Source of the DNA: Kalaharituber pfeilii
Taxonomy: Eukaryota; Ascomycota; Pezizomycetes; Pezizales; Pezizaceae
Assembly (NCBI GenBank): GCA_015179045.1
Contig: WHUZ01000041.1
Location: forward strand, 310,001 to 374,000
DNA length: 64,000 bases
Direction of reading: 5' to 3'
Shown: piece by piece, positions 12,601 through 23,863 of the stretch
Position numbering within the stretch: the first letter of the stretch is position 1
How the letters are laid out: each line of letters opens with the position of its first letter
Translations under genes and position numbers: made by a program
Notes under the pieces: model-generated
Database searches by the model: none
Told to the model about the DNA's origin: nothing
Seen by the model: the letters and a program-made list of their open reading frames with translations, nothing else

Positions 12601-13618
12601 CGTATTGTACAATTGGGTGCTTGTGGAATCTTACCTGAGCTACGCAGAAATTCAATCGCATTTGCACAGAAATCCACTGTCTGGGCATAGTACTCAAGGA
12701 CTGCGTCTTGAAGACCCTCAGATTGCGGCCATAGATCCTGAAATTCTTTAAAAATAGGCCATAGCTGCCCCACCCTCTCCAATAATTTCGTGAGCTCACT
12801 GAAGTATTGAACGAAGTTCTGTGCTGTCTATTCCGAAATCTCAGTACTTGTGAAGTATCTTCTGGCACACACAAAGCCGCAATGTGAATTCATGAGAAGG
12901 GCAAGTTGTTTAATACACAATGCAGAGAAGGAGACAGGAAAGGTTCGGTGATAGTGAAGCCAGAGGCGAGGAGAGAAGAATTTTCTTTTTTTTTTTTTTT
13001 GGTCACGTAACTCCGCATACAGGCTACCGGCTTATGGCAGGGAAAGGAGAGAAGAATAGACGGTAGAGGTGCTAGGAGGGAATAGGGGGTAGGTGCATTG
13101 AGCGTTTTCTTTTCCTTCCGTCCGTACTTCTTGCGCCATTCCTTCCCGGGTACCTCCTTTATTCCTTGCCATATCCCACCGCAATTTGATGCGAGTAACA
13201 TTTTAGGAGAAAAATTAGACAATGCAAAGCATACATACCAAGAGCAAAATCTTGATGCTTCCCCATATCAAAGCAGAAATGACCGGATCGTGCTGAATCA
13301 TCGTATCCACTATACCGGAAAATTGTTGGACTGATTGCAGGAACGCTTCACAACGATTGATTCTCTTCTCCGAAACTCTTTTATCTTGCAAGGCTTTGGT
13401 CAGCCCCACAAAGTCGCCCCCGGTCTGTGTGAGAGTAGCCCTCTGCTGCGGTGACAGCAAGTTGATGAAATTATTAACAGCAGCGAGGAGATGCTGTCGC
13501 CCGGTAATAGTCCCCCTAAGCAAAAAGCTCTTATGAGTATTTTGTCCAAATATGACTCAGGCGGTCTAACGACATGATCATACATGGCTTGGGGTCCCGC
13601 CGACGGTGGCTGGGCCAT
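6677..13618 (-). CDS. NLR-like DUF7708-NACHT-ankyrin protein (copy A)
   Basis: Eight exons (13618-13584, 13515-13239, 12827-12635, 12564-12337, 12279-12199, 12095-11922, 11759-11135, 11060-6677) sum to 1,999 codons, giving about 1,998 residues. Residues ~12-245 are a helical DUF7708-like N-terminal region (IQHDPVISALIWGSIKI, then LERVGQLWPIF). The NACHT P-loop GIPGSGKSV (~328-336) is split by intron 6. Walker B is LVFDGIDEC (~435-443), followed by a KIYLSSRKE sensor-like stretch. The exon-8 part begins with a winged-helix-like segment (SLPHNLDETYKRMLERI), then diverged ankyrin repeats, then about 17 near-identical ones (~1360-1880). Such proteins are cytosolic NTPase switches in fungal non-self recognition; that role is inferred from the architecture. 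The start at 13618 is the first ATG joining in frame to exon 2; an upstream in-frame ATG at 13858 is less likely. The C-terminus differs from copy B through a 10-bp indel. Confidence 0.85.
7030..8590 (-). repeat. Homogenised ankyrin-repeat tract, copy A
   Basis: About 17 tandem units built on NGHIEIVKLLLAAGADVN. Unit length steps between 28, 30 and 33 residues (84, 90, 99 bp). The helices are almost invariant; differences sit in the loop after ADVN, for example GGSDTA, VDAA or AKGRFGST. Because the repeat lacks stops on its complement, a long antisense frame also exists here and should not be called a gene. Confidence 0.9.
12982..13044 (-). mobile_element. Family-2 retroposon inside NLR intron 2
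   Basis: Flanked by the 13-bp duplication AGGAGAGAAGAAT (12969-12981 and 13045-13057). On the minus strand: CCCTGCCATAAGCC, then GCGGAGTTACGTGACC, then an A tail. It is also present in copy B intron 2 (about 31308-31364), so it was inserted before the duplication. Confidence 0.85.
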
Positions 13619-13889
13619 TACCCCTAACTGGTAAAGTATGCTCGCGCTGTCCCTGTGTCTTTGATTTTCCGTATAGTTCGGAAGGATTATGAGTACGTGA
13701 AATTGAAGTTCGATATATCGCAGTTTTGCAGAATATGCAGAGGTTTGGAAATGGGTTGATGGTCTGGTTAGAATGTCGCTTTGCGGCTCATCACTCAGCT
13801 TCTCGTGCTGAGTTGTATGGGTGCGGGGAGCAACGAGGCAGTGCCTTGGCACCTTCACATCACCGAGGTTCCTAATTTAGTAGTCAAGA

Positions 13890-14180
13890 ACTCACAGAAT
13901 ATATATATCTCTGATATGTGCGAGAAATTAACTATGGGCTAAACTCATTGAATTGAATCCAAATATGAAGAGAAAAAGCGAAATGCTACATCTACAGCAT
14001 CTACAATTGTACCATCTCTCTATCCTGTGAAATAACCCCCTCTGGTGCCCACAAGCAGCCACCCACTCGCTGCGACAGTCCACCAGCTCATACAACAGTG
14101 ACAATGGTACTTCCTGTGCTATATTGCAATAAAAATATAGTAAAAGTTCGAGATTTTCAACATAGCACTGTACGTGCATT
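13890..14180. repeat. Transposon-arm homologue upstream of the NLR gene (A)
   Basis: Colinear with part of the inverted arm of the long-TIR element (about 20432-20725). Shared landmarks are CTCACAGAATATAT, ATGCTAC.TCTACAGCATCTAC and ACATAGCACTGTA. It lies about 270-560 bp upstream of the NLR start codon and may contain its promoter. A minus-strand frame of 83 codons crosses it and resembles a frame in the right arm of the element. Confidence 0.7.
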
Positions 14181-15386
14181 TTTCTATATAGTCTAAATTC
14201 TACATTTTTTCCAGGTTTGCGCGCTCAACCACACCTACCTTCAACTCCAACACTGGGAACCGCAATTCCAACCAAATTAGCTCTGAATTCAATTCCATAG
14301 GTGCCACGGCTTGTGTGGAGTCTGCTTCTCCTCCGACCTAGATGCCTCCGGCAACTCTAGTTCTTACAAAAGTCAACTCCGCAGGCTCTGCACTATATCC
14401 ACCCCATGAACTTCAACCCTCCCCACCATGCATCCCTGTTCACGCCACTGACGCCGCGAGCACCATGCCGATACATTAAAACACAATTCATAATACCGCT
14501 ACGGTAACATTCCTTCACCTTTGGTCTGGAACCCTTTGTCAATGTATCTTATATCTCAAGGGGAGCAATGGGGCCTAGGTGCTTGGATATAGGTTTCGTT
14601 TCGGTAAGGCATAGGAACACGTATTGACCTCAACTACTGAAGGCATTTATTTCACTAGTGATACTCTCCAAATATTGTGCTGGGTTCATTGTCATCCAGG
14701 TTCACTGTGCACTTTCACATACAGTACTGCGAAATTCCCCCGATTGAAGTCTACGTATTTGGGTCAAATTTACTCAGATTGCAATCCCTTAATCACTTAT
14801 ATTAGTCTAGCAAAAATGTATACCAAGAAGCCAGATTTAGTGTGTGGATAATATTACGAGGACCATGATATCGAGAATACTCTTGGTTTAACCCCGATTA
14901 AAAGGACACAAATCTCTGTTGTGGTGGTGGACATGTATATGCAGTATCGGTCACTTTTGGTGCGCAAAGGGCTGGTTTAATAGTATGCATATAGCTTACT
15001 CGGCGCTGTTCGAAATACATGTACTTGTGCTTTTGTGGATAAGTAAGTATTCGCGTTCGATAAAATTCTGCCGACTACCTAATAGAGAAACATTCCGAGG
15101 AAGAGAGTGAGCAACAAGTTCTTATCACCAGGGTGACCGCACACATACTGTAAGAGACTGGTATGTACGTTTCGAGCCGTTTGCAATGCGAGCCATTCGC
15201 AGCAGGATTATGCAATGAAATAAGGGCTTTTGCCATAACCAATTAGTTCAGTGCTTAGTTGCAAATCAAGGCAGTGAAAGAGAATGGTAATAATATTTCA
15301 TGCTTAGGCAGGACTACTGTGCGCCTTGTTTCGATGGAGAATGCAACAGTTTTGCGGAAAGTTAGGTGAGGGAGACACTTGTGCCT

Positions 15387-15446
15387 TTCTTTTTTTTTCA
15401 CATAACCCCGCATACAAGCTACAGTACAAGCCTACTGTATGGCAGG
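15387..15446 (-). mobile_element. Family-2 hairpin retroposon copy
   Basis: A T run, then TCACATAACCCCGCATAC and, after a longer loop, TATGGCAGGG. This is the family-2 core on the minus strand. Copy-B counterpart at about 33677-33733. Confidence 0.55.
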
Positions 15447-15561
15447 GATCTTGAGCTGTTTGCCGAATGGCCGCAATTGACCAATGGACCCAGGCAGTTG
15501 GCGAACGGCCTTGATAGTATCGATGAACATATACTACACCTCAATTTCAGCGAACGAGGTT

Positions 15562-15603
15562 GCCATGCCATGTCGAACAGCTGCAAGCGGAGTTATGTGA
15601 TAT
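15562..15603 (+). mobile_element. Family-2 hairpin retroposon copy, odd tail
   Basis: GCCATGCCATGTCGAACAGC, then GCAAGCGGAGTTATGTGAT. The expected A tail is replaced by TTTTA repeats and a T run, followed by a short A-rich stretch. Copy-B counterpart at about 33848-33890. Confidence 0.45.
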
Positions 15604-17676
15604 TTATTTTATTTTATTTTATTTTATTTTTTTTTTCCCAAAAAAATAAGGCCAGCGAGGTTTCCATTGTACCTAATTGCCGATGTATACAAACACAAGA
15701 AACATTTCACTGATAGAATTATGTAACATGTCATTTGCCATGTACGTAGGACAATAATGATTCTGACGCAAAGTTCGAATTGAAATTACCACAGCCGTGC
15801 GCACAGGGAACCACATTGAACTGGAGCAATAGGTGCAGTAGCTTACTCGAATTAATGGACGCGGCTCTTCTGGTTGCCTTAGAGAAGTGTACTGGAATTG
15901 GCTGCCACTACAACCTATCTAGCAGCTGCCTGCAAGAGAATGTGGATGCTAAGCCGCGCGATAACACATGATCATAACATGTAGTCTGACATTATCAGCA
16001 GGGGGCAGTACAGCTGAAGCACATGTGAGCTATGCATTGCTGCAGTTGTCCAGTTGTGCAAGAGTTCGAAGACTATCGCGACGACGGGTAATTGATGTAA
16101 TCGTTCCTACTTACCTCTCTCAGCCTCAGAGCGTCACATGCTGTAAGCGATATCATGTCGTTGAAAAACAAATACCGCACTACTTGCCACCATCGAGGAT
16201 TATGCGTAGCACCAATCACCCTATCGTCAACCAAAACATCATGATTAACAGTTGCATGGAGTTTGCATGGCACTAATGCGAACTCCAACTCAACGAAACC
16301 AAACGTACGAAGTTGTATATAGATAGTAGGATTGGGTAAGGATTTGCCGTGCCAAGGTACTGCTGCATTCGTACATGGCCCTTAAATCTGGCGTACGCCT
16401 ACGTGAAACTAGACAAAGCCTACCAATTAACCAACAAGCAAAAGCATATACAAAATAATGAGAACTCATACCAGCATCGCTTGAAGTATGATAGACTTGT
16501 AATTTCTAGACTTTCTGAAGTCAAGCACTAGTCTCCGTTCGAAAAGCAGCAAATTTTATGTACTGAACTTATTAGGGTGAGCATATACTGTGTGTAATCC
16601 TGGAAGTGGTATGATTGAGTCTGGATGGATTACTGTAGAGCATTACCAGAACCTCTGCGGGGGGGCAGATTCCACCTGACGGTGCCGAACCGCATTAGAA
16701 TGGTAAGCTTATACGCAATGACATTGTGACAAAGCAACAACATCACGGGGACAGGATGATCGATCCTTGGTACAGGCATACTGGAAAATGTCTACTCGTT
16801 ACTGGCATTGAGTGATGCAGGTGGGGCTAACCTAGAGTCTGTACCTGACTTTGAGTGGCAAATTGATGGGAATACAAACGCGATCGCAACAGCGGGCCAT
16901 CTCGTCATAGTACACAGGGCGACACAAGAATAATGATATTAAAAAAGCCCGGCTCCGATCAGGTGCACTTTTCTCGTACGGCCATAACAGCCCCACCTGT
17001 ATGCACCACTAAATGCCTGCAATGAGTATTATCTACCATTACGAGCTTCCATGTCACTACACGCTTAGACATTTGTTTAAATTGCAGCCACAAAATCCAA
17101 TGATTTTTACTTCATTCTAGTTGGCTATTAACTGCATCAACCAAGCCTACAGTGTCAACGTTCCGAACTGCAAGTAGCTGGATTGTCCCATGGCCAAATA
17201 GACATGGCTGGATCATTAATTTGGCAGATTCTGGTGAACTCATCCGTTGAACTAGAGCAATCTATCTAGTAAGGACGCAGAGCATTCCGTTTACCTTCAA
17301 GCCCATCAAACTGTTCAGCCCTTCTGGCAGTTCGAAATCGTCAGGTTCTTGCGAGTGTTTGCCATCTACACCTGCACCAGGCTCGGCACAGCAAAAATGA
17401 ACAAGCTCTTGTGGATCTGGAGCAGCGTACTGCAAATACAACGGAGAACAGCGCCTCACGTTCTAAGAACAAGCGAACACATCATAAGAGCAAGAGACTG
17501 TGAAAAACAGAGGCTACCAGCAGTGAGACTAGAATCTGATAAGCGAGTGAGAGAGGTAGTTCAGGAGGCCCAAAGTTTCATTTTGTTTCCTCATGTGTTC
17601 GATGGTTCGGATCGATTTTTCTTTTTTCTTTTCTTTTTCTTTTTTCATTCAATTGAGCAATCCCGCATTCAAACTA

Positions 17677-20338
17677 CCATCACCGATAGGGTAATGATGT
17701 GCCCACCTGTAATGATGCACACATTTCAGCCTCAGTAAGACAATTATCCCCCTATCACGTATATTCGCAATGTCGTAGCCATTTCTCTACTCCTTGAACT
17801 CCAAATACTCGCATTTTACAGCCATGACACGCCGGAACCAGCCTGAAGCTATCAATAAAGCAATCGCTTATTTTTATAAGCATCGAGACGAGTCTTTATC
17901 GAAAATAGCTGAATACTTTGATGTTGATCCCTGTACTTTAAGTAGGCGGATTAAAGGGACACACAAGTCAAGGAAAGAGGCACGAGAAAAGCAGCAATTG
18001 CTTACCAGAAGTGAAGAAAATGCACTAGAGCGTTGGGCACTTGAAATGAGTGATATGGGTTTCCCTGTTCATCTTCACATGTTGAGATCGATGGTGGTTT
18101 TGCTTTTGCAATGAAGATATAGCAACCAAGTACCTTCCCACCGCTGGCATGAAAGATACTTTACATGCCACCCTGCAGTGAAAGTAAAATAATGTACAAT
18201 ACCTAGAGAGAATTCGACAGGTACAGGGTACAAACATTCCAGCACAAATAGCATTCTATCGATCACTCCGTACTACAATTCGGTAGCTGAAGATCACCCC
18301 TGACAATCTGTGGAACTATGATGAAAAGGGCATTGTGATGGGTATTGCTACTGGCAGACACAAATATATTGTTCGTGCAGGAAGAGGGCGCAAAATTGCA
18401 GCTACTGATGGTAACAGAGAGTTTGTTACCAATCTAGAAACAGTAAATGCAGCTGGCAAAGTCATCCCCCCATATATTGTCTGGTAGGCGAAAACACATA
18501 GGGAAGGATACTATGGATCCGGAGGTTTTCATGACCTTCCGGCTTCATTCGGCCGTTCCCCGAGTGGGTATATGGATGATGAGCTTGGTTTAAAGTTCAT
18601 GAAATATCATTTCGAGCCATATACTCGACCTGCTATCACAGCTACCTCCTCTGTACCCCCCCCTGCAGTTCCCGTGACATCCGAGTCCTCCTTTATTATT
18701 CCGGATAAGCGAACTTCCTTTTCCGAATCCAGCAGTCCATCTCCTCCACCTCCAGCAGATATGTCTGAATATCCTTGGCGACTTCTGATTGTGGATGGAC
18801 ACTCCTCTCATGTCCACTGGAAAGTGGTAGAGTATGCCCGCAATCACCGAATTCACATGCTTTGCCTCCCTCCACATGCTACTCACCTAATACAACCTCT
18901 CGACGTTGGGTACTGGTACTTTTCTCCTCTACAGCAGCACTATTCCAATACACTACAAGACTAGATATATGCGAAGTCTGGAGATACTCTGTGAAAACTG
19001 GATTTCTGGGAAATTCTCTGTATTGCTAGATCAAAAACTTTTACGAAGGATACAATCTTAGGTGCATGGAGAGGGTCTGGATGCTGGCCTGTTAATCCAG
19101 ACGAAGTTATTCCACCTACAACCTCAGACCCCAAGCCAGATCTCTCAATACTAAGCGGTATCTCGAGCAGCTTTAGACAAAATAGCAATGACTCCCTATA
19201 CCCATAAAACTGTGATGGATTATGTGCTGTTTCTAGAGGAAAAGTTAGCAAAGCATATGGTTATTGAGCCTAGAGCCCAAGCTTTTAAGACTTTACGGAG
19301 CAGCAAGATTGCTACTAACACACAGCCTGCATTGAGTATGAAGTACATCAAGGGGCCACGTACGTTGGATCGAGCATATATTGAGGCTGCACGAGAGGCA
19401 GAGGCGAAAGCGGCGCTTGAGGCGGAGGAAACTCAGATGCAGCAAAAATTGAAAAAAAAAAAACAGCAACAAGAGAAGAAGTTGAAAGAAGCAGTGGAGA
19501 AGGTTCTGAGAGCACAACAACGGGCCCAGAAGGCAGAGGAGCGGCAGAAAGCTGCGGAGGAGCAGAAAAAGGCTACTGAGGAAAAAAAGCGATTAGCAGT
19601 GGCAGAGCGTGAAAAGAAGGCAAAACAGAAGCAAGAAGAGAAGGAACGGAAAGCAGCTGAGCGGGCTGCAATCAGGAGTCGTGGGGCAGTTCGCACATGG
19701 GGCCGCAGCCAAGGGAAAGCTATGGTTGATGTTCGGGGAGGGTCTAAACAGCCGAGGGAGGGGGTGGCCAGAGGAGGATCATCAGCAAATTCTGAGCCAC
19801 AGAGCTTATTATCTCTACCAGAGCCCTCAAATGAGGCTACAGTCATCATCTCCAGTCCTTCAACTACCACTATGTCAAGTCCTAGCATTTCTGGACCATC
19901 TGAAGACTTTGAGGATACTAATGATGACATCAAGATCCAAAGATTGGCCCGAGAATCTGAATTTTATCTATATATTTGAAGGTATACTGCACTCTTCATG
20001 AATTCTATATGCAATTGCTAACTATAACTTAATAGACTGATGTACGGTGAATAAGTATTGATAGGTCTCTATAATAATCTCTTAATTGTGGGTAATATTG
20101 GATAGGTCATTTGCAAGGGGGTCTTTTTTTGGATGGAGGATGACAGATTTATTCAGAGATCTTGATCTTTTGATTTTTTTCGTGATTCTGATGAAAGATT
20201 CTGATTTAGTGATATCGAATTAGCCTTGTAGTATGTAATTTTAATATATGTTGTATGCTTGCAGTAAATAATACGATGGGAAAATGCGTGAGGAGGAGTG
20301 CCAAGAGCGCGCATCATTACCGGTGGGCACATCATTAT
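17677..20338 (+). mobile_element. Decayed Fot/pogo-type DNA transposon
   Basis: The left end reads CCATCACCGATAGGGTAATG followed by ATGTGCCCACC after a TA. The right end is the inverse of ATGATGTGCCCACCGGTAAT but is cut short where the next element begins. A broken DDE transposase lies between the ends. The left end coincides exactly with the right edge of duplication copy A. Confidence 0.75.
17824..19979 (+). pseudogene. Pogo/Fot transposase, broken
   Basis: The N-terminal part (ATG at 17824) has a psq-type helix-turn-helix (AINKAIAYF, then LSKIAEYFDVDPCTLSRRI) and the start of a CENP-B type domain (LTRSEENALERWALEM). After a break near 18114, pieces of the DDE_1 catalytic domain follow in different frames: NYDEKGIVMGIA near 18320, LLIVDGHSSH near 18785 and HLIQPLDVGYW near 18888, which carry candidate catalytic aspartates. 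A long Lys/Glu/Gln coiled-coil tail follows (19190-19979). Several stops and frameshifts separate these parts, so no active enzyme is expected. Pogo enzymes cut and paste DNA at TA targets. The N-terminal frame alone could still make a DNA-binding protein of about 97 residues. Confidence 0.8.
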
Positions 20339-20339
20339 T

Positions 20340-22187
20340 CAGTACCGTATGGGTAACGATGTGCACACCGGTAACGCTGGGCACCTTGGTGCTGGTTTTG
20401 CACCCTCCTCAACATGAAAATGTCAGGCATATCTCACAGAATATATTTCTAATATGTATGATGAATTAATTATAGACCATATTGACTGCGCTGATTCTGA
20501 ATTTGAAGGGAAAAAAGTGAAAATGCTACTTCTACAGCATCTACAGTTGCCTCACCCCTCTATCTTATGTAATAACCTCCTCTAGCACCTACTAGCAAAT
20601 ACCAACTCACTGCAATGCTCTACCTGCTCATGCAATAGTAGGAATGGTAGCAATGGTACTACCAGTGCTATATTACAATACATGAGTAGTAACAGCTTAA
20701 GATCTGTAACATAGCACTGTATGCTCCTGTAGCAAGAAATCATGCATAACTAAGAAATTGAGTATTTCCGGATGTAATAACAAAGAATTCCTGTGAGTGC
20801 AAATAGCTCTCAAGGGGGCTCAAATTGAAGCCAGAGCATGGCGGAATACATGGAATTATCTTCCGCATATTCATTAACCCAATTTTTAGGAGATGGGTAG
20901 TGACCTATTTAGTATATCCCAAATCCTATGCTAGATATACTCTGAGCTGCCAAGTGTCAATGATCCTGTCTGAGATCTTATTCATCTTGATATATATTCT
21001 ATTACCTATTCTGAGGAAGTATAGCAAGTTTGGCGATGTCAAGGAGTCACCATAACCGTAGGGTGAGCAGCCCGCATATGTCAGATATGTTAGATATGCA
21101 GCATCATACACATACGATATGCAACAGTAATAATTGCATCATCATCATCATCATCATCATGTAGTGCTATACGAGCTGTACATAGTCTCGAAACCGGCAC
21201 AAACTATAGGTATCTAGATTAATATCTAGAGTGGGGCTATTATATCAATAGTATATTGTCGGTTATGCAGGTACATATTAGTACTACACTGTTATAGAGT
21301 ACAACTGATGTGTAGATACTCACTAAAGCTACAAACATAAAGATATACAGAAGAAGATATTTATAACAGCTAGTAGTATGGGGTAATGGTTTTGGGTAGC
21401 TGAAAACTAGTCACGGTGTGGCATACCTAACTAACATAGGCAGGCTGCTTACTCTATAGCCATGATGACCCCATAACGTGGCCAAACATGACAAAACTAG
21501 CTACGCTTTCTTAGAATAGGTAATAGAGTATATGTCAAGTTAAGTAAGATTTCAGGTAGGATTATGGACACTTGGCAGCTCAAAGTATATCTAGCATAGG
21601 ATTTGGAATATACTAAATAGGTCACTACTCACCTCCTAAAAATTGGCTCAATGAATATGCGGAAGATAATTCCATGTATTCCACCATGCTCTGGCTTCAA
21701 TTTGAGCCCCTTGAGAGCTATTTGCACTCACAGGAATTTTTTGTTATGGCATCCAGAAAATGCTCAATTTCTTAATTATGCACAATTTGTTACTACAGGA
21801 GCATACAGTGCTATGGTACAAATCTCAAGCTATTACTAGTCATATATTGTAATATAGCACTGGTAGTACCATTGCTACCATTCCTACTATTGCATGAGCA
21901 GGTAGAGCGTTGCAGTGAGTTAGTATTTGCTGGTAGGTACCAGAGGAGGTTATTTCATAAGGTAGAGGGGTGTGCCAACTGTAGGTGCTGTAGGAGTAGC
22001 CTTTTCACTTTTTTCCCTTCAAATTCAGAATCAGCGCAGTCAATATGGTCTATAATTAATTCATCATACATATATTAGAAATATATTCTGTGAGATATAC
22101 CTGACATTTTGATGTTGGGGAGGGTGCAAAACCGGCGCCAAGGTGCCCAGCGTTACCGGTGTGCACATCGTTACCCATACGGTACTG
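20340..22187. mobile_element. Long-TIR element with ~620-bp inverted arms
   Basis: Starts CAGTACCGTATGGGTAACGA and ends with the inverse, TACCCATACGGTACTG. The inverted arms run 20340-20958 and 21567-22187, with a 608-bp centre that includes a CAT repeat. The ends resemble the ends of the neighbouring pogo element, so it is probably a non-autonomous relative. No transposase is visible. Its right end is the left edge of duplication copy B. The arms could form a very long RNA hairpin if transcribed. Confidence 0.85.
21137..21160. repeat. CAT trinucleotide microsatellite
   Basis: Eight tandem CAT units in the centre of the long-TIR element. Confidence 0.9.
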
Positions 22188-22593
22188 GTAGCTTCTCACC
22201 AAATGTCCGCCTCTGCCAAGCACTCCACTGGTTACCTCGCACTAGGTAATGTACTTTTTCAGCTCAGCGCACCACACTACCTCATGCCACCACACCCTCA
22301 GAACATTTCTCGAACGACTGTTCGGTTTCCATCTTTGGTATCATTGCTCGCATCTTTGCCGTGGGATATGGCGAAGGCGAACCAATGTCCGATGTCTCCA
22401 ACCTGTCATAACACCTTACTTCGGACCCTTTGCATTTCGTATCTGCACAGCTCCCCCAGCTATGGAATTGCAACAACAAAAAGCTGGGAAAGGTTAGGGA
22501 CTGGATGGAGAAGGCGAACCCATGGATGGGGAGTATAGTTGCAGGCCGATGGTTGTTGAAGAAGGAGAGGAGGGAAGGGAAGAAGACCAGCTC

Positions 22594-22650
22594 GGTATCG
22601 CTATAGCCCGCAGGGTGGCATGCGAGAAATGATATTTAAAAAAAAAAAAA
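22594..22650 (+). mobile_element. Family-1 retroposon only in copy B
   Basis: Flanked by AGACCAGCTC (22584-22593 and 22651-22660). Copy A has the target once (4614-4623). The insert is the hairpin CTATAGCCCGCAGGGTGGCA, then TGCGAGAAATGATATT and an A tail, 57 bp in all. Confidence 0.85.
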
Positions 22651-23041
22651 AAGACCAGCTCCGTAGTAATCTACCTAAAAGGAGAGGTAGAATCAGATGG
22701 TCAAAAACCAGCGAAGGTAAAGGTTGTCGGGGAGATGGCTGCATCCGGAATTATACGAGCGGAACAGAGTGGGTACAAAGCAAAATGGGAAAGCACCCTA
22801 GGATAGGATGGCAGTGGATGGGGAAGGAGGAGGGGGGCAGCTGAAGAGGAATTGCTGGTGTCGCATTGGTAAATCCTTTTAAGCTGCCATGATGCTTCAT
22901 ACACCCACCACAATTGTCTTGCCTCAGGCCTGTAAGAGGAAACAGAGTTGTTTTTGTTTTTGTTCTAGTGATGTAGCAGACGTTTATGTAGGTCGTTACA
23001 CAGGTGCCTGTTCCCGCGCCATAAGGACTTTGGTCCAGGGA

Positions 23042-23100
23042 CCCTACATAGCGAATAGCGGGAAGCGGGGTTATGTGATAGGGAGTAAAAAAAAAAACAA
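23042..23100 (+). mobile_element. Family-2 hairpin retroposon copy
   Basis: Counterpart of 5002-5065: CCCTACATAGCG, then GCGGGGTTATGTGATAGGG and an A-rich tail. Confidence 0.6.
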
Positions 23101-23524
23101 AGCTCCCCCGGCTCTAATCTCTTCTCTCATAGGATGTATTCCACTGTACTAACGCGAACCTTCGCAGTGAGCTCTAGAGCAATCCCAGCAGTAAGCGTGT
23201 AGCTTCCTCTGATTCATAGAATTTCAGTTACAGTTCTCAATCCGGCATCGCTGACTGTTAATTACCATTGACTTTGGCTTTGCATTCCCTCGCCAATACT
23301 GTACCCCGCTCCTGCTTGCCCACTCAAGATGCTTCAATGCGCCATTTGTAATTTATTTGGGGTCTTCCTGTCTTAGCAGTATCCTAGTCTCGCAGTATCC
23401 CCCCCCCCCGATATTCCAGGATAATTTTTTGCACTTGTCTGCTCCCTTTCTGGGATGGTTCCACGTTCATAAGCCACCGTACTACCACTTTCCTAGTTTT
23501 ATCCCTATCCTGCCGGTGGTAATG

Positions 23525-23863
23525 GGCGGAATTAGAGAAGTGCGGGTGCGGGGTGGTACAGACTGGGGAACATTTAGCTTTCCGGTGCTGTCAGGAGAGA
23601 TTTCGTCTAGAAGGGGTTAGAGACTGGGGAGACATGGAAAAGAACTGGAAACGAACGGCAGAGAATCGGGCGGAGTGGGATGAACTGTAGAGGTTCTTTT
23701 CCGGGGATTAAGTTTTAGTGGTCGGGGGACGGAAAGTAGGGTGGGCGATGTCGTGTACTGAGAAAGTTTCTTTGAGCCTGTCTCCGGGCTATGAGGGCTT
23801 TCCCAGGGGCCCTGCCATGGCTTCGTGCTGCAAGCGGGGCTATGTGTGTAAAAAAAGAAAAGC
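23525..23863 (+). mobile_element. Long family-2 retroposon
   Basis: Counterpart of 5490-5829, flanked by CGGTGGTAATG (23514-23524) and CAGTGGTAATG (23864-23874). Confidence 0.6.

Larger units (their letters stand above)
4025..17676. repeat. Segmental duplication, copy A
   Basis: Colinear with 22188-36159 in the same orientation. Matching landmarks are the CACCCTCAGAACAT motif, the entire NLR gene with all exons and introns, and the 3.5 kb beyond it. Homology starts near 4025/22188 and stops abruptly at AAACTA (17671-17676 versus 36154-36159). The copies differ by scattered substitutions, repeat-number changes and transposon insertions. Confidence 0.9.
14181..17676. other. Gene-free right part of copy A
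   Basis: Short frames only (for example 63 codons at 15780 and 102 at 15968), shared with copy B because of the recent duplication. Two family-2 retroposons lie at 15387-15446 and 15562-15603. The empty target ACTGTAGAGCATT at 16632-16644 corresponds to a filled site in copy B. Confidence 0.5.

Noticed and set aside
13619..13858. Upstream in-frame extension of the copy-A NLR gene to an ATG at 13858
   Set aside because: The extension has no resemblance to the family's N-terminus and runs through probable leader sequence; kept only as an alternative start.
15780..16276. Short frames conserved between copies A and B (also 34064-34560)
   Set aside because: The whole segment was recently duplicated, so conservation is not evidence of coding; no domain or codon bias seen.
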